Source of the DNA: UBA4660 sp034408895
GTDB lineage: Bacteria; Bacteroidota; Bacteroidia; Flavobacteriales_D; Sanyastnellaceae
Length of the DNA stretch: 47,397 bases
Assembly (NCBI GenBank): GCA_034408895.1
Contig: JAWXCI010000027.1
Span: 1-47,397, forward strand
Reading direction: 5' to 3'
This document shows, piece after piece, positions 25,476-32,939 of this stretch. A model generated the notes under the pieces. The model ran no database searches. It had not been told where the DNA came from and saw only the letters and a list, made by a program, of their open reading frames with translations. Numbering within the stretch: the stretch's first letter is position 1; each line of letters starts with the position of its first letter. The translations under genes were made by a program, and so were the position numbers.

Positions 25476-25886
25476 TCAATAATTGTTTATGAAATCTTCA
25501 GGCGTTTGAATTGAAATTCCTGATTTGGAATAGTCACGGACATTAGAAGTGACAAGAATATCCGCTTTGCAACGAAGTGCACTTTCATTCTGCATAGCAT
25601 CTTCCAAATCCTTCCAGCCAGAATCCAGTGATTCTTTTATCAGATTTTCATCGGCTTCTACAATGCAAATCATTTCTAGAAAATCTTTGATAAGGCGCAC
25701 CACTTTATCTCGTTGCATTTGTTTTATGGCAACGTAGATGATAGTGGTGAATGAAAGCGAAGAAACGAACAGCTTGATTTTGCTAGTGTCTCCCAGCGCC
25801 ATGATCTGTTCAGCGAAAAAAAAATCTGGTTTCCGTTCGGTCAGGAAGTCAAGGCAGACATTTGTATCCAGGTACACCCGCTTCAT
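25476..25886 (-). CDS. PIN domain toxin (VapC-type)
   Basis: The 136-residue protein starts MKRVYLDTNVCLDFL, the first PIN acid (DTN), and later has the middle Glu/Asp region (EADENLIKESLDSGWKDLED) and a final acidic pair near VTSNVRDYSKSGI. These form the Mg-dependent RNase site of PIN toxins, which cleave tRNA or rRNA in the VapC class. Its start overlaps the antitoxin stop by four bases (ATGA), the standard translational coupling of such pairs. It sits upstream of the aminotransferase on the same strand after 26 bases. RNA target is not known. Length fits the family. Confidence 0.88.
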   Translation of the reverse strand: MKRVYLDTNVCLDFLTERKPDFFFAEQIMALGDTSKIKLFVSSLSFTTIIYVAIKQMQRDKVVRLIKDFLEMICIVEADENLIKESLDSGWKDLEDAMQNESALRCKADILVTSNVRDYSKSGISIQTPEDFINNY

Positions 25887-26176
25887 TTTTTTCCGGTGTG
25901 CTGAGAATGTTTTTTGTAAAGGTGCTCCATTTGCTCTGTCCTTAGTTCCTTGTAAGTTTTTTCATCATTCTTCAATACGCCTCCAAGTCGTTTCACGCGT
26001 GGGGTGATTTCAACCTTTCGATTCAGCGTACCGGTGCTCTTCCGGCCATTGCGGGTGACGAGCGACTTGAAATAATTTTCCACCAAAAGCGAAACACTGA
26101 TACCCTTCTTTTTTGCATAGTCTTTTGCAAAAGAGGAAACTTCGCTTGAAATACTGAGTGTTAGTTTTTCTGCCAT
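25883..26176 (-). CDS. Antitoxin, DUF6364-like ribbon-helix-helix protein
   Basis: I start at MAEKLTLSISSEVSSFAKDY, the conserved opening of DUF6364-type antitoxins (ribbon-helix-helix; AEKLTLxI then AKKKGISVSLLVENYF). The longer frame upstream would translate the operator itself, so it is rejected. The 97-residue protein has the short strand and two helices of an RHH DNA-binding domain (residues 1-45), then a charged C-terminal tail (EITPRVKRLGGVLKN, KTYKELRTEQME) likely to wrap the PIN toxin. It overlaps the toxin by four bases and should repress its own promoter through the inverted repeat at 26191-26224. Confidence 0.85.
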   Translation of the reverse strand: MAEKLTLSISSEVSSFAKDYAKKKGISVSLLVENYFKSLVTRNGRKSTGTLNRKVEITPRVKRLGGVLKNDEKTYKELRTEQMEHLYKKHSQHTGKK

Positions 26177-26190
26177 TTGATTTTGGGAAT

Positions 26191-26224
26191 TTGCCGTACA
26201 AAAATAGAAAACATTGTACGGCAA
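26191..26224. promoter_or_regulatory. Operator of the DUF6364/PIN toxin-antitoxin module
   Basis: Perfect 10-bp inverted arms TTGCCGTACA (26191-26200) and TGTACGGCAA (26215-26224) flank a 14-base spacer, with one flanking mismatch beyond. They begin 15 bases upstream of the antitoxin ATG, where RHH antitoxins commonly autorepress. The centre-to-centre distance of about 24 bases fits two dimers on one face over two turns. Confidence 0.8.
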
Positions 26225-26271
26225 TTAAATGGGTCCATCTTCACCAAAAATGATTTTAGGTCATGAAAGTT

Positions 26272-26287
26272 TGTTGGCTACCCAACA
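26272..26287. promoter_or_regulatory. Palindrome TGTTGG-ctac-CCAACA upstream of ECF sigma 2
   Basis: A perfect six-base inverted repeat around a four-base spacer lies 62 bases before the second ECF sigma gene, between it and the TA operator. It may be an operator or part of a sigma-specific promoter; no protein is assigned. Confidence 0.3.
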
Positions 26288-26348
26288 TTATTCCAATGAC
26301 ATGCGTCTATAATATCATTCGCCCTATGCCATTTGGCAAACCCTGTTT

Positions 26349-26900
26349 ATGACAGAACCGGAAAAGCTACTGATACAGCAATGCCTGCGCAATGACCGCA
26401 AGGCACAGCTTGCGCTGTACGAACATCTTTTCGGACTGCTAATGGGGATGGCAAGGCGCTACTACCGCAATCGGGAGGATTGCACAATGCATACGAATAC
26501 TGCTTTTTTTAAGATGTTGGATAACTTAAAAAACTTCTCAGGCGAAGGCTCATTTGAAGGTTGGTGTAAACGCATAATGACCAACACACTAATAGACGAA
26601 TGGAGAAAATTTAAAAAAACATCGACTTTGATGAAAGAAGAAAATGCAGCAATTTATGACTTGGATAATGCAACATTCAATGAAGCTGAGAAAAAACTTG
26701 GTGAAGAAGAAGTACGCGAAATGTTATTCCACTTGCCGGAGGCCACGCGTTATGTCTTCAACCTATTTGCATTGGAAGGATACTCACACAATGAAATAGC
26801 CACGATGGCAAATATTTCAGAAGGCACATCGCGGTGGCATGTGAGTGATGCTCGTAGAATTCTGAAAGGCTTAATCATGCAAAAACTCGAGGTGAAATGA
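26349..26900 (+). CDS. ECF RNA polymerase sigma factor (second)
   Basis: The 183-residue protein has ECF region 2 (LFGLLMGMARRYYRNREDCT, FFKMLDNLKNFSGEG, GWCKRIMTNTLIDEWR) and region 4 (LPEATRYVFNLFALEGYSHN, EIATMANISEGTSRWHVSDA). Compared with the first ECF factor here, the acidic part of region 2.2 (EAEDIFQDGF) is replaced by CTMHTNTAFF, so its contact with RNA polymerase may differ. The two share the region 4 start xYVFNLFAxEG, so they belong to one paralog group. Its stop overlaps the next gene (ATGA), coupling it to the anti-sigma candidate. Target promoters unknown. Confidence 0.9.
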   Translation: MTEPEKLLIQQCLRNDRKAQLALYEHLFGLLMGMARRYYRNREDCTMHTNTAFFKMLDNLKNFSGEGSFEGWCKRIMTNTLIDEWRKFKKTSTLMKEENAAIYDLDNATFNEAEKKLGEEEVREMLFHLPEATRYVFNLFALEGYSHNEIATMANISEGTSRWHVSDARRILKGLIMQKLEVK

Positions 26901-28402
26901 ACAGGATAGACGAATTGTTTCGGGCAAAGCTGAACATCATGGATACCAAGCCAAACGCTGATGACCTGCGTAATATGGATGCATTGCTCGGCAAGAAAAA
27001 GAAACGCAGAATAGGCGGATGGTGGTGGTTTGTGATAGTGCTGCTGTGCGGCTCAGCCATTGGTGTGAGTGTCTTCAACCATAGACCACAAGGTGCGGTA
27101 GTGAAGAATAAAATTAAAGAACAATCACTTACAAATATTGATAGTGCAGCTGCACCATCAACCGCTGATGGCATCAATTCACAAGCTAACCAGTTGCAAG
27201 AAAAACCTTCGAGTGAATCAATTGCTGAAACAATAAAGGATATAAGAAACCGCAGTACAGAAGATGCCATTACAAAAGCAGGTTATTCAGATTTGGTTTC
27301 TAACAAAAAAGATTTGCGTAGCAAAACGCAAGACCGTAACAAACCAAACTTTGGTCCGCCCGCTGATGATAAGTTTATCGAAGCTAGCAAACAGTCATCG
27401 AAAAGCAAATTGAACGATGATGCTGATGCGAATTCCGAAAAGAAGACTATAAGGGATGAATACGATTTGGATGACCACAAAACGGAAGTAGACAGCAATG
27501 AAAAAGCGAGTCAATTTCAAGACTTGATAAAAATTGGAGGTGAAGAAGAGACAAGTGATTCAGGCACTTTTGTAAATGATGAAATCGCGCTTAAAACTGC
27601 CATTTTCCCTTCAACTCCTGATACAACGCGCCTGGATAGTTTAGAAGCGAGAGTCCTGTTTTTGCCCACGCACGATGATAGTTTGGACAACAGGAACCTC
27701 CGGTTTTGGGAGTTGCAAATTGGCTTTGGCTACAACCGTTTGGAAAGCATGAACAATGTGCGATTTGCTATTGAAGATTTATCACTTACAAAAAAGATAG
27801 ATTGGTGGCAGCGCGACTTTGGTATTCGTTTGAATTGTGAGCACTATCAATTCGGATTGACATTTTCTATTGCAGAATACAAGCGTTTGATAGAGCCACT
27901 GAGGTACTATAGCACTCGTGAATTTTATCAAAACTTTAATGGCAACATTCAATCGGAATTTTTTGACAAACCTGAATTCAAATCATTTTTAGAGAATTAT
28001 TCAGCTATTACAAAAGTGAAACAGTGGGCCCTTAGTCCGATGATTGGATACCATCTCTTTCAACCAGCAAAAAAATTGGATGTGATACCGAAGATGGCTG
28101 CAAATATTGAACTCAATGCCTCAGACCTTCGGTACTATCAAATAGGAACCACCGAATTTTATTATGAAAGTAGTGATACCGTTTGGGCAGATTACACTAC
28201 TTGGTTCGAGCCTCGCACTACAACTAACACATCCTACTCAGTGAGCGCCAATGCCGCCCTCGAGTTGAGAATAAAACTAGGCAACAGATTTCATGCGTGT
28301 ATTGAACCTGGATTCAGATATCAATTGTGGTGCATCAAGAAAGACATCACTCCAAAGTTGATGAGTTACTATGTGCGTTTTGGAGTTGGCATCAACTTCT
28401 GA
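26897..28402 (+). CDS. Anti-sigma candidate fused to an outer-membrane-barrel-like region
   Basis: The 501-residue protein begins with a cytosolic head (IDELFRAKLNIMDTKPNADD, LRNMDALL) matching the other anti-sigma candidate in layout, then basic KKKKRR and one membrane span (WWWFVIVLLCGSAIGVSVF, about 36-55). A long, highly charged, probably disordered linker runs to about 255. The rest looks like an outer-membrane beta-barrel: alternating aromatic strands (WELQIGFGYNRLES, DFGIRLNCEHYQFGLTFSI, WALSPMIGYHLFQPA, LELRIKLGNRFHACIEPGFR) and a terminal aromatic (VRFGVGINF). If both readings hold, one chain reaches from cytosol to outer membrane, able to relay surface state to the sigma factor. Direct binding is inferred from overlap only. 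Confidence 0.65.
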   Translation: MNRIDELFRAKLNIMDTKPNADDLRNMDALLGKKKKRRIGGWWWFVIVLLCGSAIGVSVFNHRPQGAVVKNKIKEQSLTNIDSAAAPSTADGINSQANQLQEKPSSESIAETIKDIRNRSTEDAITKAGYSDLVSNKKDLRSKTQDRNKPNFGPPADDKFIEASKQSSKSKLNDDADANSEKKTIRDEYDLDDHKTEVDSNEKASQFQDLIKIGGEEETSDSGTFVNDEIALKTAIFPSTPDTTRLDSLEARVLFLPTHDDSLDNRNLRFWELQIGFGYNRLESMNNVRFAIEDLSLTKKIDWWQRDFGIRLNCEHYQFGLTFSIAEYKRLIEPLRYYSTREFYQNFNGNIQSEFFDKPEFKSFLENYSAITKVKQWALSPMIGYHLFQPAKKLDVIPKMAANIELNASDLRYYQIGTTEFYYESSDTVWADYTTWFEPRTTTNTSYSVSANAALELRIKLGNRFHACIEPGFRYQLWCIKKDITPKLMSYYVRFGVGINF

Positions 28403-28430
28403 TGACGTAGTAGAAAACATATAAAACATG

Positions 28431-28462
28431 AAATGCGAAGTGCTGCGGCCTTCGCATTTTTT
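28431..28462 (+). terminator. Terminator of the second sigma/anti-sigma operon
   Basis: Perfect 10-bp stem AAATGCGAAG (28431-28440) with CTTCGCATTT (28450-28459), nine-base loop, and a T-run 28457-28462. It lies about 30 bases past the anti-sigma stop. Confidence 0.88.
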
Positions 28463-28582
28463 ATTTCATCGCAACTGAAAATAATTTACCTCCTACCCAA
28501 CAATACGAAATCCACATTCGTCTATCCATTCAAGATTCGAATCTTTCAGATAACCAATGTTTCATTACAAAAAAAAACTATT

Positions 28583-29458
28583 ATGAAAATGACATCAAAA
28601 TTTTTAAGCACAGCCAATAAATTGACTCGTGCTACTTTCCTGTTTACAATTGTTATCACAGTATCTGCAATAATTGTTTCGTGCGGCAAAGGCGAAACAC
28701 AAGAAGCGGAAGATGTGCTTCACATTCAAGCCAGTTTGAATTGCCTTCCAGATAACTTGCAAGATGGCCTCTTGGCCTTCTATCCTTTTGACAATGGTAG
28801 CTTGCTTGACCACTCAGGCAATGGCCATGATCTGATGAACACAACAACCGCCATGGTCACACCTGACAGAAGTAACAATACTTTATGTGCATATGAGTTT
28901 ATTAAAGCCAACAATGAATTTCTGACACAGGCTGATCCACAATTTCTAAACTCACTCACTCAATTAACCATTTCACTTTGGTACAATTCCTCAGCACTTG
29001 GGGATCCTTCTAGCTTCGAGAGCATACTTAGCAGAGGTACGGGTGCGCACTGTCCTGACACCTATGGGGAATGGTCAATTGGTATATACGATTGCAGGCG
29101 ACCCGTGTTTGGCTACGCTAACAACAGGTATTGGGAAGAAGCGTACTTCGAAGAAATATCACAGACTGAAGGAATCAATACGTGCGCTGACTATGCCGCA
29201 ATTATGAATGAGGTATGGCATCACCTGGTAGTGACATACGACAATGGCACATATCAAATGTGGTTGGATGGCATCCTCACCGACTATGTCCCTGACCTGG
29301 GCATATGTTTCGACCCACAAGTGATGGAAGATCTGGGTGATTTCTTCATCGGTCATTCGTTTGGTGGCAAAGTGGATGACGTAGCTATCTATGACCATAC
29401 TCTTGAAGCCACCGAAATAGACGAATTAAGAAATCTTGAGGCATGCTGTGGTGAATAA
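28583..29458 (+). CDS. LamG-domain lipoprotein
   Basis: I start at MKMTSKFLSTANKLTRATF (ATG 28583), leaving out 50 upstream residues that lie in the terminator region. A long signal peptide leads to lipobox ...IIVSC-GKG, so the mature 291-residue protein is lipid-anchored. The rest is a LamG/concanavalin-like jelly roll: LLAFYPFDNGSLLDHSGNGH, TISLWYNSSALGDPS, ESILSRGTGAH, WHHLVVTYDNGTYQMWLDGI, GKVDDVAIYDHTLEATEIDEL. Such domains bind glycans or peptides at the surface. It follows the sigma/anti-sigma operon after a terminator, in the same direction, so it could be a target of that sigma factor. A second LamG domain occurs in the PNGase-like protein. Confidence 0.85.
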   Translation: MKMTSKFLSTANKLTRATFLFTIVITVSAIIVSCGKGETQEAEDVLHIQASLNCLPDNLQDGLLAFYPFDNGSLLDHSGNGHDLMNTTTAMVTPDRSNNTLCAYEFIKANNEFLTQADPQFLNSLTQLTISLWYNSSALGDPSSFESILSRGTGAHCPDTYGEWSIGIYDCRRPVFGYANNRYWEEAYFEEISQTEGINTCADYAAIMNEVWHHLVVTYDNGTYQMWLDGILTDYVPDLGICFDPQVMEDLGDFFIGHSFGGKVDDVAIYDHTLEATEIDELRNLEACCGE

Positions 29459-29478
29459 GAAATCGGCAATGCTTCTCC

Positions 29479-29512
29479 AAAGAGGTTGACAGTTTGCTGT
29501 TGACCTCTTTTT
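29479..29512. terminator. Bidirectional terminator between LamG lipoprotein and GNAT gene
   Basis: Arms AAAGAGGTTGACAG (29479-29492) and CTGTTGACCTCTTT (29497-29510) pair except for two internal mismatches, with T-runs at both ends. The LamG gene (plus) and the acetyltransferase (minus) end on either side, so it can serve both. Confidence 0.75.
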
Positions 29513-29969
29513 ATTTCAACTCAACCCACATAAACTTATGCGGCCCAATGCGCGGCACTTCATACACTTCATCAATCATTGAAAATCCAAGCCGCTTGTA
29601 AAACCCAACTGCGCCCATTCGGGCATCACACCAAAGTACATCAATTTTTTTTTCTCGAAGAATTTCAATGGCTTTTTCCACCAGCAGCTTTCCGCAATCT
29701 CTTCCTCGGTATTCCGGATCGGTGGCCATTGCCCTCAGGCGATATTGTTTTTTGCTTTCACCGGGAACCAAAGCAATTTTTTCAGATTGCATTTCGAAAA
29801 GTGAACCTATACTCACGATGCGTTCACCCTCACATGTTGCCAGATGTATTGCGTCTTTGCGTTCATCAGCATCAATCACACAATCCTCTTCGCGCTCAAT
29901 ATGCGGCCACAGCACTAAGTGACGGAGGGAATGAGTTTGAACAGGAGAAATGATTTTGACTTCCATCAC
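29511..29969 (-). CDS. GNAT family N-acetyltransferase
   Basis: The 152-residue protein has the GNAT acetyl-CoA motif A, MATDPEYRGRDCGKLLVEKA (about 82-101), with the R/Q-G-x-x-G/A pattern, preceded by strand IVSIGSLFEMQ and followed by motif B (DARMGAVGFYKRLGF, with the conserved Tyr). It transfers acetyl from acetyl-CoA to an amine on an unknown substrate. Two ATG codons open the frame; I keep the first. It overlaps the bidirectional terminator, and its start is about 30 bases from a glycosyltransferase on the opposite strand. Length matches single-domain GNATs. Confidence 0.88.
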   Translation of the reverse strand: MMEVKIISPVQTHSLRHLVLWPHIEREEDCVIDADERKDAIHLATCEGERIVSIGSLFEMQSEKIALVPGESKKQYRLRAMATDPEYRGRDCGKLLVEKAIEILREKKIDVLWCDARMGAVGFYKRLGFSMIDEVYEVPRIGPHKFMWVELK

Positions 29970-29998
29970 TGGTTTGTTTGCGCTGTTATCATTGCGCA

Positions 29999-30718
29999 GT
30001 GCAAATCAACGCAAACCGAAAACTCACCATCATCATCCCTGTATACAACGAGGAAAACACTGTTGCTCAACTTCTTCAGCGTGTCGTTGATTTACAGCTC
30101 GCACATGGATTTACGAAAGAAATCATTGTGGTTAATGATGCCTCTCGGGATGGAAGTGAAGCGCGATTGAAAACATTTGTTGCTTCATCACTTCACCCGA
30201 TTATTTTTCTCAGTCATAAAAAAAATATGGGAAAGGGCGCTGCTATCAGAACAGGCCTACAATCTGCAACCGGAGATTATGTTGTGATACAGGATGCCGA
30301 TTTGGAACTCAATCCTGAAGACATAAACCTGCTGCTGAACGAAAGTGTTACAAAAAATCTGGATGTTGTTTACGGTTCTCGTTTTCTCAATCGGACACAG
30401 AACCAAAAATTCTCATTGAGTTTGGTTGCTAATAAATTCCTGACGTGGCTCACAGGCTTTTTAGTGCAACGCGACATTACCGACATGGAAACTTGTTACA
30501 AACTTGTGCGGAGTGAACTCATCACATCGCTTTGTCTGAAAGAAAACCGCTTTGGGTTTGAACCGGAAGTCACCATGAAATTGTTACGAAACCGCAGTAT
30601 CCGCTTTGGTGAAGTGGCCATAACCTACAAACCGCGCACAACAGAGGAAGGAAAAAAAATCGGGTGGAAGGATGGTGTGCGTGCCGTGTGGTGTTTGCTT
30701 CGTTACCGCTTTTCATGA
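29999..30718 (+). CDS. GT2 glycosyltransferase, polyprenyl-phosphate hexose synthase-like
   Basis: The protein opens with LTIIIPVYNEENTVAQLLQR, the GT2 nucleotide-sugar start, then VVNDASRDGSEARL, MGKGAAIRTGL, and the metal-binding DADLELNPED (D-x-D class) followed by VVYGSRFLNRT and DMETCYKLVRSEL. These mark DPM/DPG-synthase-like GT2 enzymes, which move a hexose from a nucleotide sugar to polyprenyl phosphate at the inner membrane. No extra membrane spans follow, as in DPM1-type enzymes. No ATG is available: I use GTG 29999, giving a short leader; TTG 29978 adds seven residues. The multi-span protein begins seven bases downstream, probably its partner. Confidence 0.85.
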   Translation: MQINANRKLTIIIPVYNEENTVAQLLQRVVDLQLAHGFTKEIIVVNDASRDGSEARLKTFVASSLHPIIFLSHKKNMGKGAAIRTGLQSATGDYVVIQDADLELNPEDINLLLNESVTKNLDVVYGSRFLNRTQNQKFSLSLVANKFLTWLTGFLVQRDITDMETCYKLVRSELITSLCLKENRFGFEPEVTMKLLRNRSIRFGEVAITYKPRTTEEGKKIGWKDGVRAVWCLLRYRFS

Positions 30719-30724
30719 ATTGTT

Positions 30725-32557
30725 ATGAGGCAACCTGTTCGTCTAAATCTCTGGTTCACGGCTCTGGTATGCCTCACCACCATTTGGTTTGGCAGATGGA
30801 ACAATGCGCCATATCAAACTGACCTCAACATCATTCGCGGAGACGGACAAGGATTCTACGCATGGCTTCCCGCATTTTTTATTCATGATGATTTGTCTTT
30901 TGAGTTCTACAATGATTCGACATTGAACATTGAGGGATTTTTTAGCAACCGATTCCTGAATGAACACGATGGAAAAACCATTCTCAAAACCCCCTGCGGT
31001 GAAGCAGTGATGCTCGCACCTTTTTTTCTGGCCAACTACATTTTACGAACTGCAACAGGAAAAATTTCCACAGGCTATGAAGGCTCTTTTCAAAAGGCAG
31101 TCAGCATTGGTGCATTGTTCTATTACATTCTAGGGCTATATTTTTTTTCACTCATACTCCGAAGGTTTGTTCAAAATGAAATCGCAATTGCACTGACTGT
31201 ATTGCTGCTTGCCTTCGGCACCAACCTGTTTTACTACGCCATTCATCATCCCACCATGACGCATGTGTACAGTTTCGCACTCATTGCATCATTTGTTTGG
31301 TTATTGTTTCGTTTTGATGAAACAAAAAAGTATCATTTCATCCGGTTGGCTGCAACAGTCTTCGGACTGATTTATCTGGTACGACCAGTGAACATGATCA
31401 TACTTGCGACAGTGCCACTCATCTGCGGGAATTGGAAAAACACAATGCATTTCATCCGTGGTGTTTTTATTCCGGTTGAAAAATTCCTGGTTGCACTGGT
31501 GCTTTTTGCTTCAATAGTTTTTATCCAATTTGGACTCAACAAAATGCAATGCGGAGATTGGTTTGCGTGGTCATACAAAAATGAAGGTTTCAATTTTCTC
31601 GAACCGAAATTTCTTTCAGTGTTGTTCAGTTTCAACAAAGGGCTATTCATCTATACGCCTCTTGTTATTGTTTCAATTGCGGGACTTTTCGTGATGGCAA
31701 AACAAAGTGCGTTCAGGGCCGTTTCGTACCTCACTTTTTTTGTGTTCATCACCTGGATTATTTCCAGTTGGTGGAACTGGCACTATGGAAGTGGCTTTGG
31801 TATGAGACCAATGGTGGACTTCTACGCTGTGCTTTTTATTCCATTAGTTTTTCTTCTTGAACAAAAGGGCCGCGTGCTAACCATGACGATGTTCATTTCT
31901 ACATTACTCGTTGGTCTTAATCTTTTCCAGACCTGGCAATTCAACCAATGGATTATTCACCCAGAGGAAATGAATGCCGGGAAATATGCTTACGTGTTTT
32001 TAAGAACCGGAGGTAAATACGAAAATTGCTTAGGTGGCGGCAATGAAGATCCGATGCGCGTTTTGAAACGCGATCCTGTTTTTTCAACTTCGAATGATTT
32101 TGAAGTTGCTCATCGCGAATATTGGAATGAAGGGAAAACATGTGAGGTGGATGAGATGGCAAACGGAGGCTTTCATGCTTGCTGCTTCAATGACTCAATA
32201 CTTTACAGTTCCACACTCACACTTCCTGCAAATTCAAAAAAATATTTCGAAGAGGATTTTTATATTGAGGTAACACTCGACAGATGGGAAGATGAACTTC
32301 ATTCAGCAAAAAATGCCGTGCTGGTTTACACCTATTTCAACCTGGCAAATGAAACTACATGGTGGAACAAACTTTCCCTGAATGATTGGCCGCGCGATGA
32401 ATTCGCGGTTTGGCGGAAGGCAAAGTATTCCCTTCGAATGCCGAAGATGGAAAAGGGTAATGCCTGCAAAATTTATGTCTACAATCCGGAAGGAAAAAAG
32501 TTCCGGATTGACAATTTCAAGGTTGACGTATTTGTCTATGGCGATTGGGATCATTGA
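30725..32557 (+). CDS. Multi-span membrane protein, candidate GT-C-type glycosyltransferase
   Basis: The 610-residue protein has about ten hydrophobic segments (for example LWFTALVCLTTIWFGRW, ALFYYILGLYFFSLILR, EIAIALTVLLLAFGT, VALVLFASIVFIQFGL, YTPLVIVSIAGLFVMAK) and a periplasmic C-terminal region of about 150 residues. Early residues after the first span include DLNIIRGDGQGFYAW, an Asp in the first loop as in GT-C enzymes that take sugar from polyprenyl phosphate. It sits seven bases after the polyprenyl-phosphate hexose synthase-like gene, supporting transfer of that sugar to an envelope acceptor. The GT-C assignment is inferred from topology and context; no family was matched with certainty. 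Confidence 0.6.
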   Translation: MRQPVRLNLWFTALVCLTTIWFGRWNNAPYQTDLNIIRGDGQGFYAWLPAFFIHDDLSFEFYNDSTLNIEGFFSNRFLNEHDGKTILKTPCGEAVMLAPFFLANYILRTATGKISTGYEGSFQKAVSIGALFYYILGLYFFSLILRRFVQNEIAIALTVLLLAFGTNLFYYAIHHPTMTHVYSFALIASFVWLLFRFDETKKYHFIRLAATVFGLIYLVRPVNMIILATVPLICGNWKNTMHFIRGVFIPVEKFLVALVLFASIVFIQFGLNKMQCGDWFAWSYKNEGFNFLEPKFLSVLFSFNKGLFIYTPLVIVSIAGLFVMAKQSAFRAVSYLTFFVFITWIISSWWNWHYGSGFGMRPMVDFYAVLFIPLVFLLEQKGRVLTMTMFISTLLVGLNLFQTWQFNQWIIHPEEMNAGKYAYVFLRTGGKYENCLGGGNEDPMRVLKRDPVFSTSNDFEVAHREYWNEGKTCEVDEMANGGFHACCFNDSILYSSTLTLPANSKKYFEEDFYIEVTLDRWEDELHSAKNAVLVYTYFNLANETTWWNKLSLNDWPRDEFAVWRKAKYSLRMPKMEKGNACKIYVYNPEGKKFRIDNFKVDVFVYGDWDH

Positions 32558-32937
32558 TCATCCCGCTCAACATCCAACTCAAGAAAATCATCCAGCAATC
32601 TCCGGTCGCGTTTAGTGGGGCGGCCTAGTCCACTGGATCGTTCATTCATCATATGCATCCGTATGAGTTCAAGTTTTTTCAGCTCATCAGGCGGTGTAAC
32701 GTCTGCTGCATATTGCGTTACCAATTTGGCCCCAACCCTACTGGTAGGAAATGATTCAACACGAAATGAAAAATGAACAGGGCCTTTTCGCACACGAATC
32801 ACATCGTGCGGTTTTAATTCGCGACTGGGCTTTATCAACTCATCGTTCACCCAAACCTTCGCTGTCTTGCATTGTTCGGCTGCAAGTGTTCGTGTCTTGA
32901 ATACGCGAATGCACCAAAGGTATTTGTCAATTCGCAT
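32551..32937 (-). CDS. S4-domain RNA-binding protein (Hsp15-like)
   Basis: The 128-residue protein opens with MRIDKYLWCIRVFKTRTLAA, the S4 domain of HslR/Hsp15, in which RxDxxLWxxRxFKTR and the following VWVNDELIKPS, VRKGPVHFSF form the RNA-binding surface. A basic C-terminal tail follows (RSSGLGRPTKRDRRLLDDFL). Hsp15 in E. coli binds stalled 50S subunits carrying nascent chains after heat shock; the same role is plausible but not shown here. Its 3' end overlaps the preceding membrane protein gene by seven bases in convergent orientation, and it is one base from the TonB receptor stop downstream on the same strand. Length is typical. Confidence 0.9.
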   Translation of the reverse strand: MRIDKYLWCIRVFKTRTLAAEQCKTAKVWVNDELIKPSRELKPHDVIRVRKGPVHFSFRVESFPTSRVGAKLVTQYAADVTPPDELKKLELIRMHMMNERSSGLGRPTKRDRRLLDDFLELDVERDDQ

Positions 32938-32939
32938 GG

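Noticed and set aside
26010..26201. Minus-strand frame beside the antitoxin gene
   Set aside because: Out of frame with the DUF6364 motif and covers the operator repeat.
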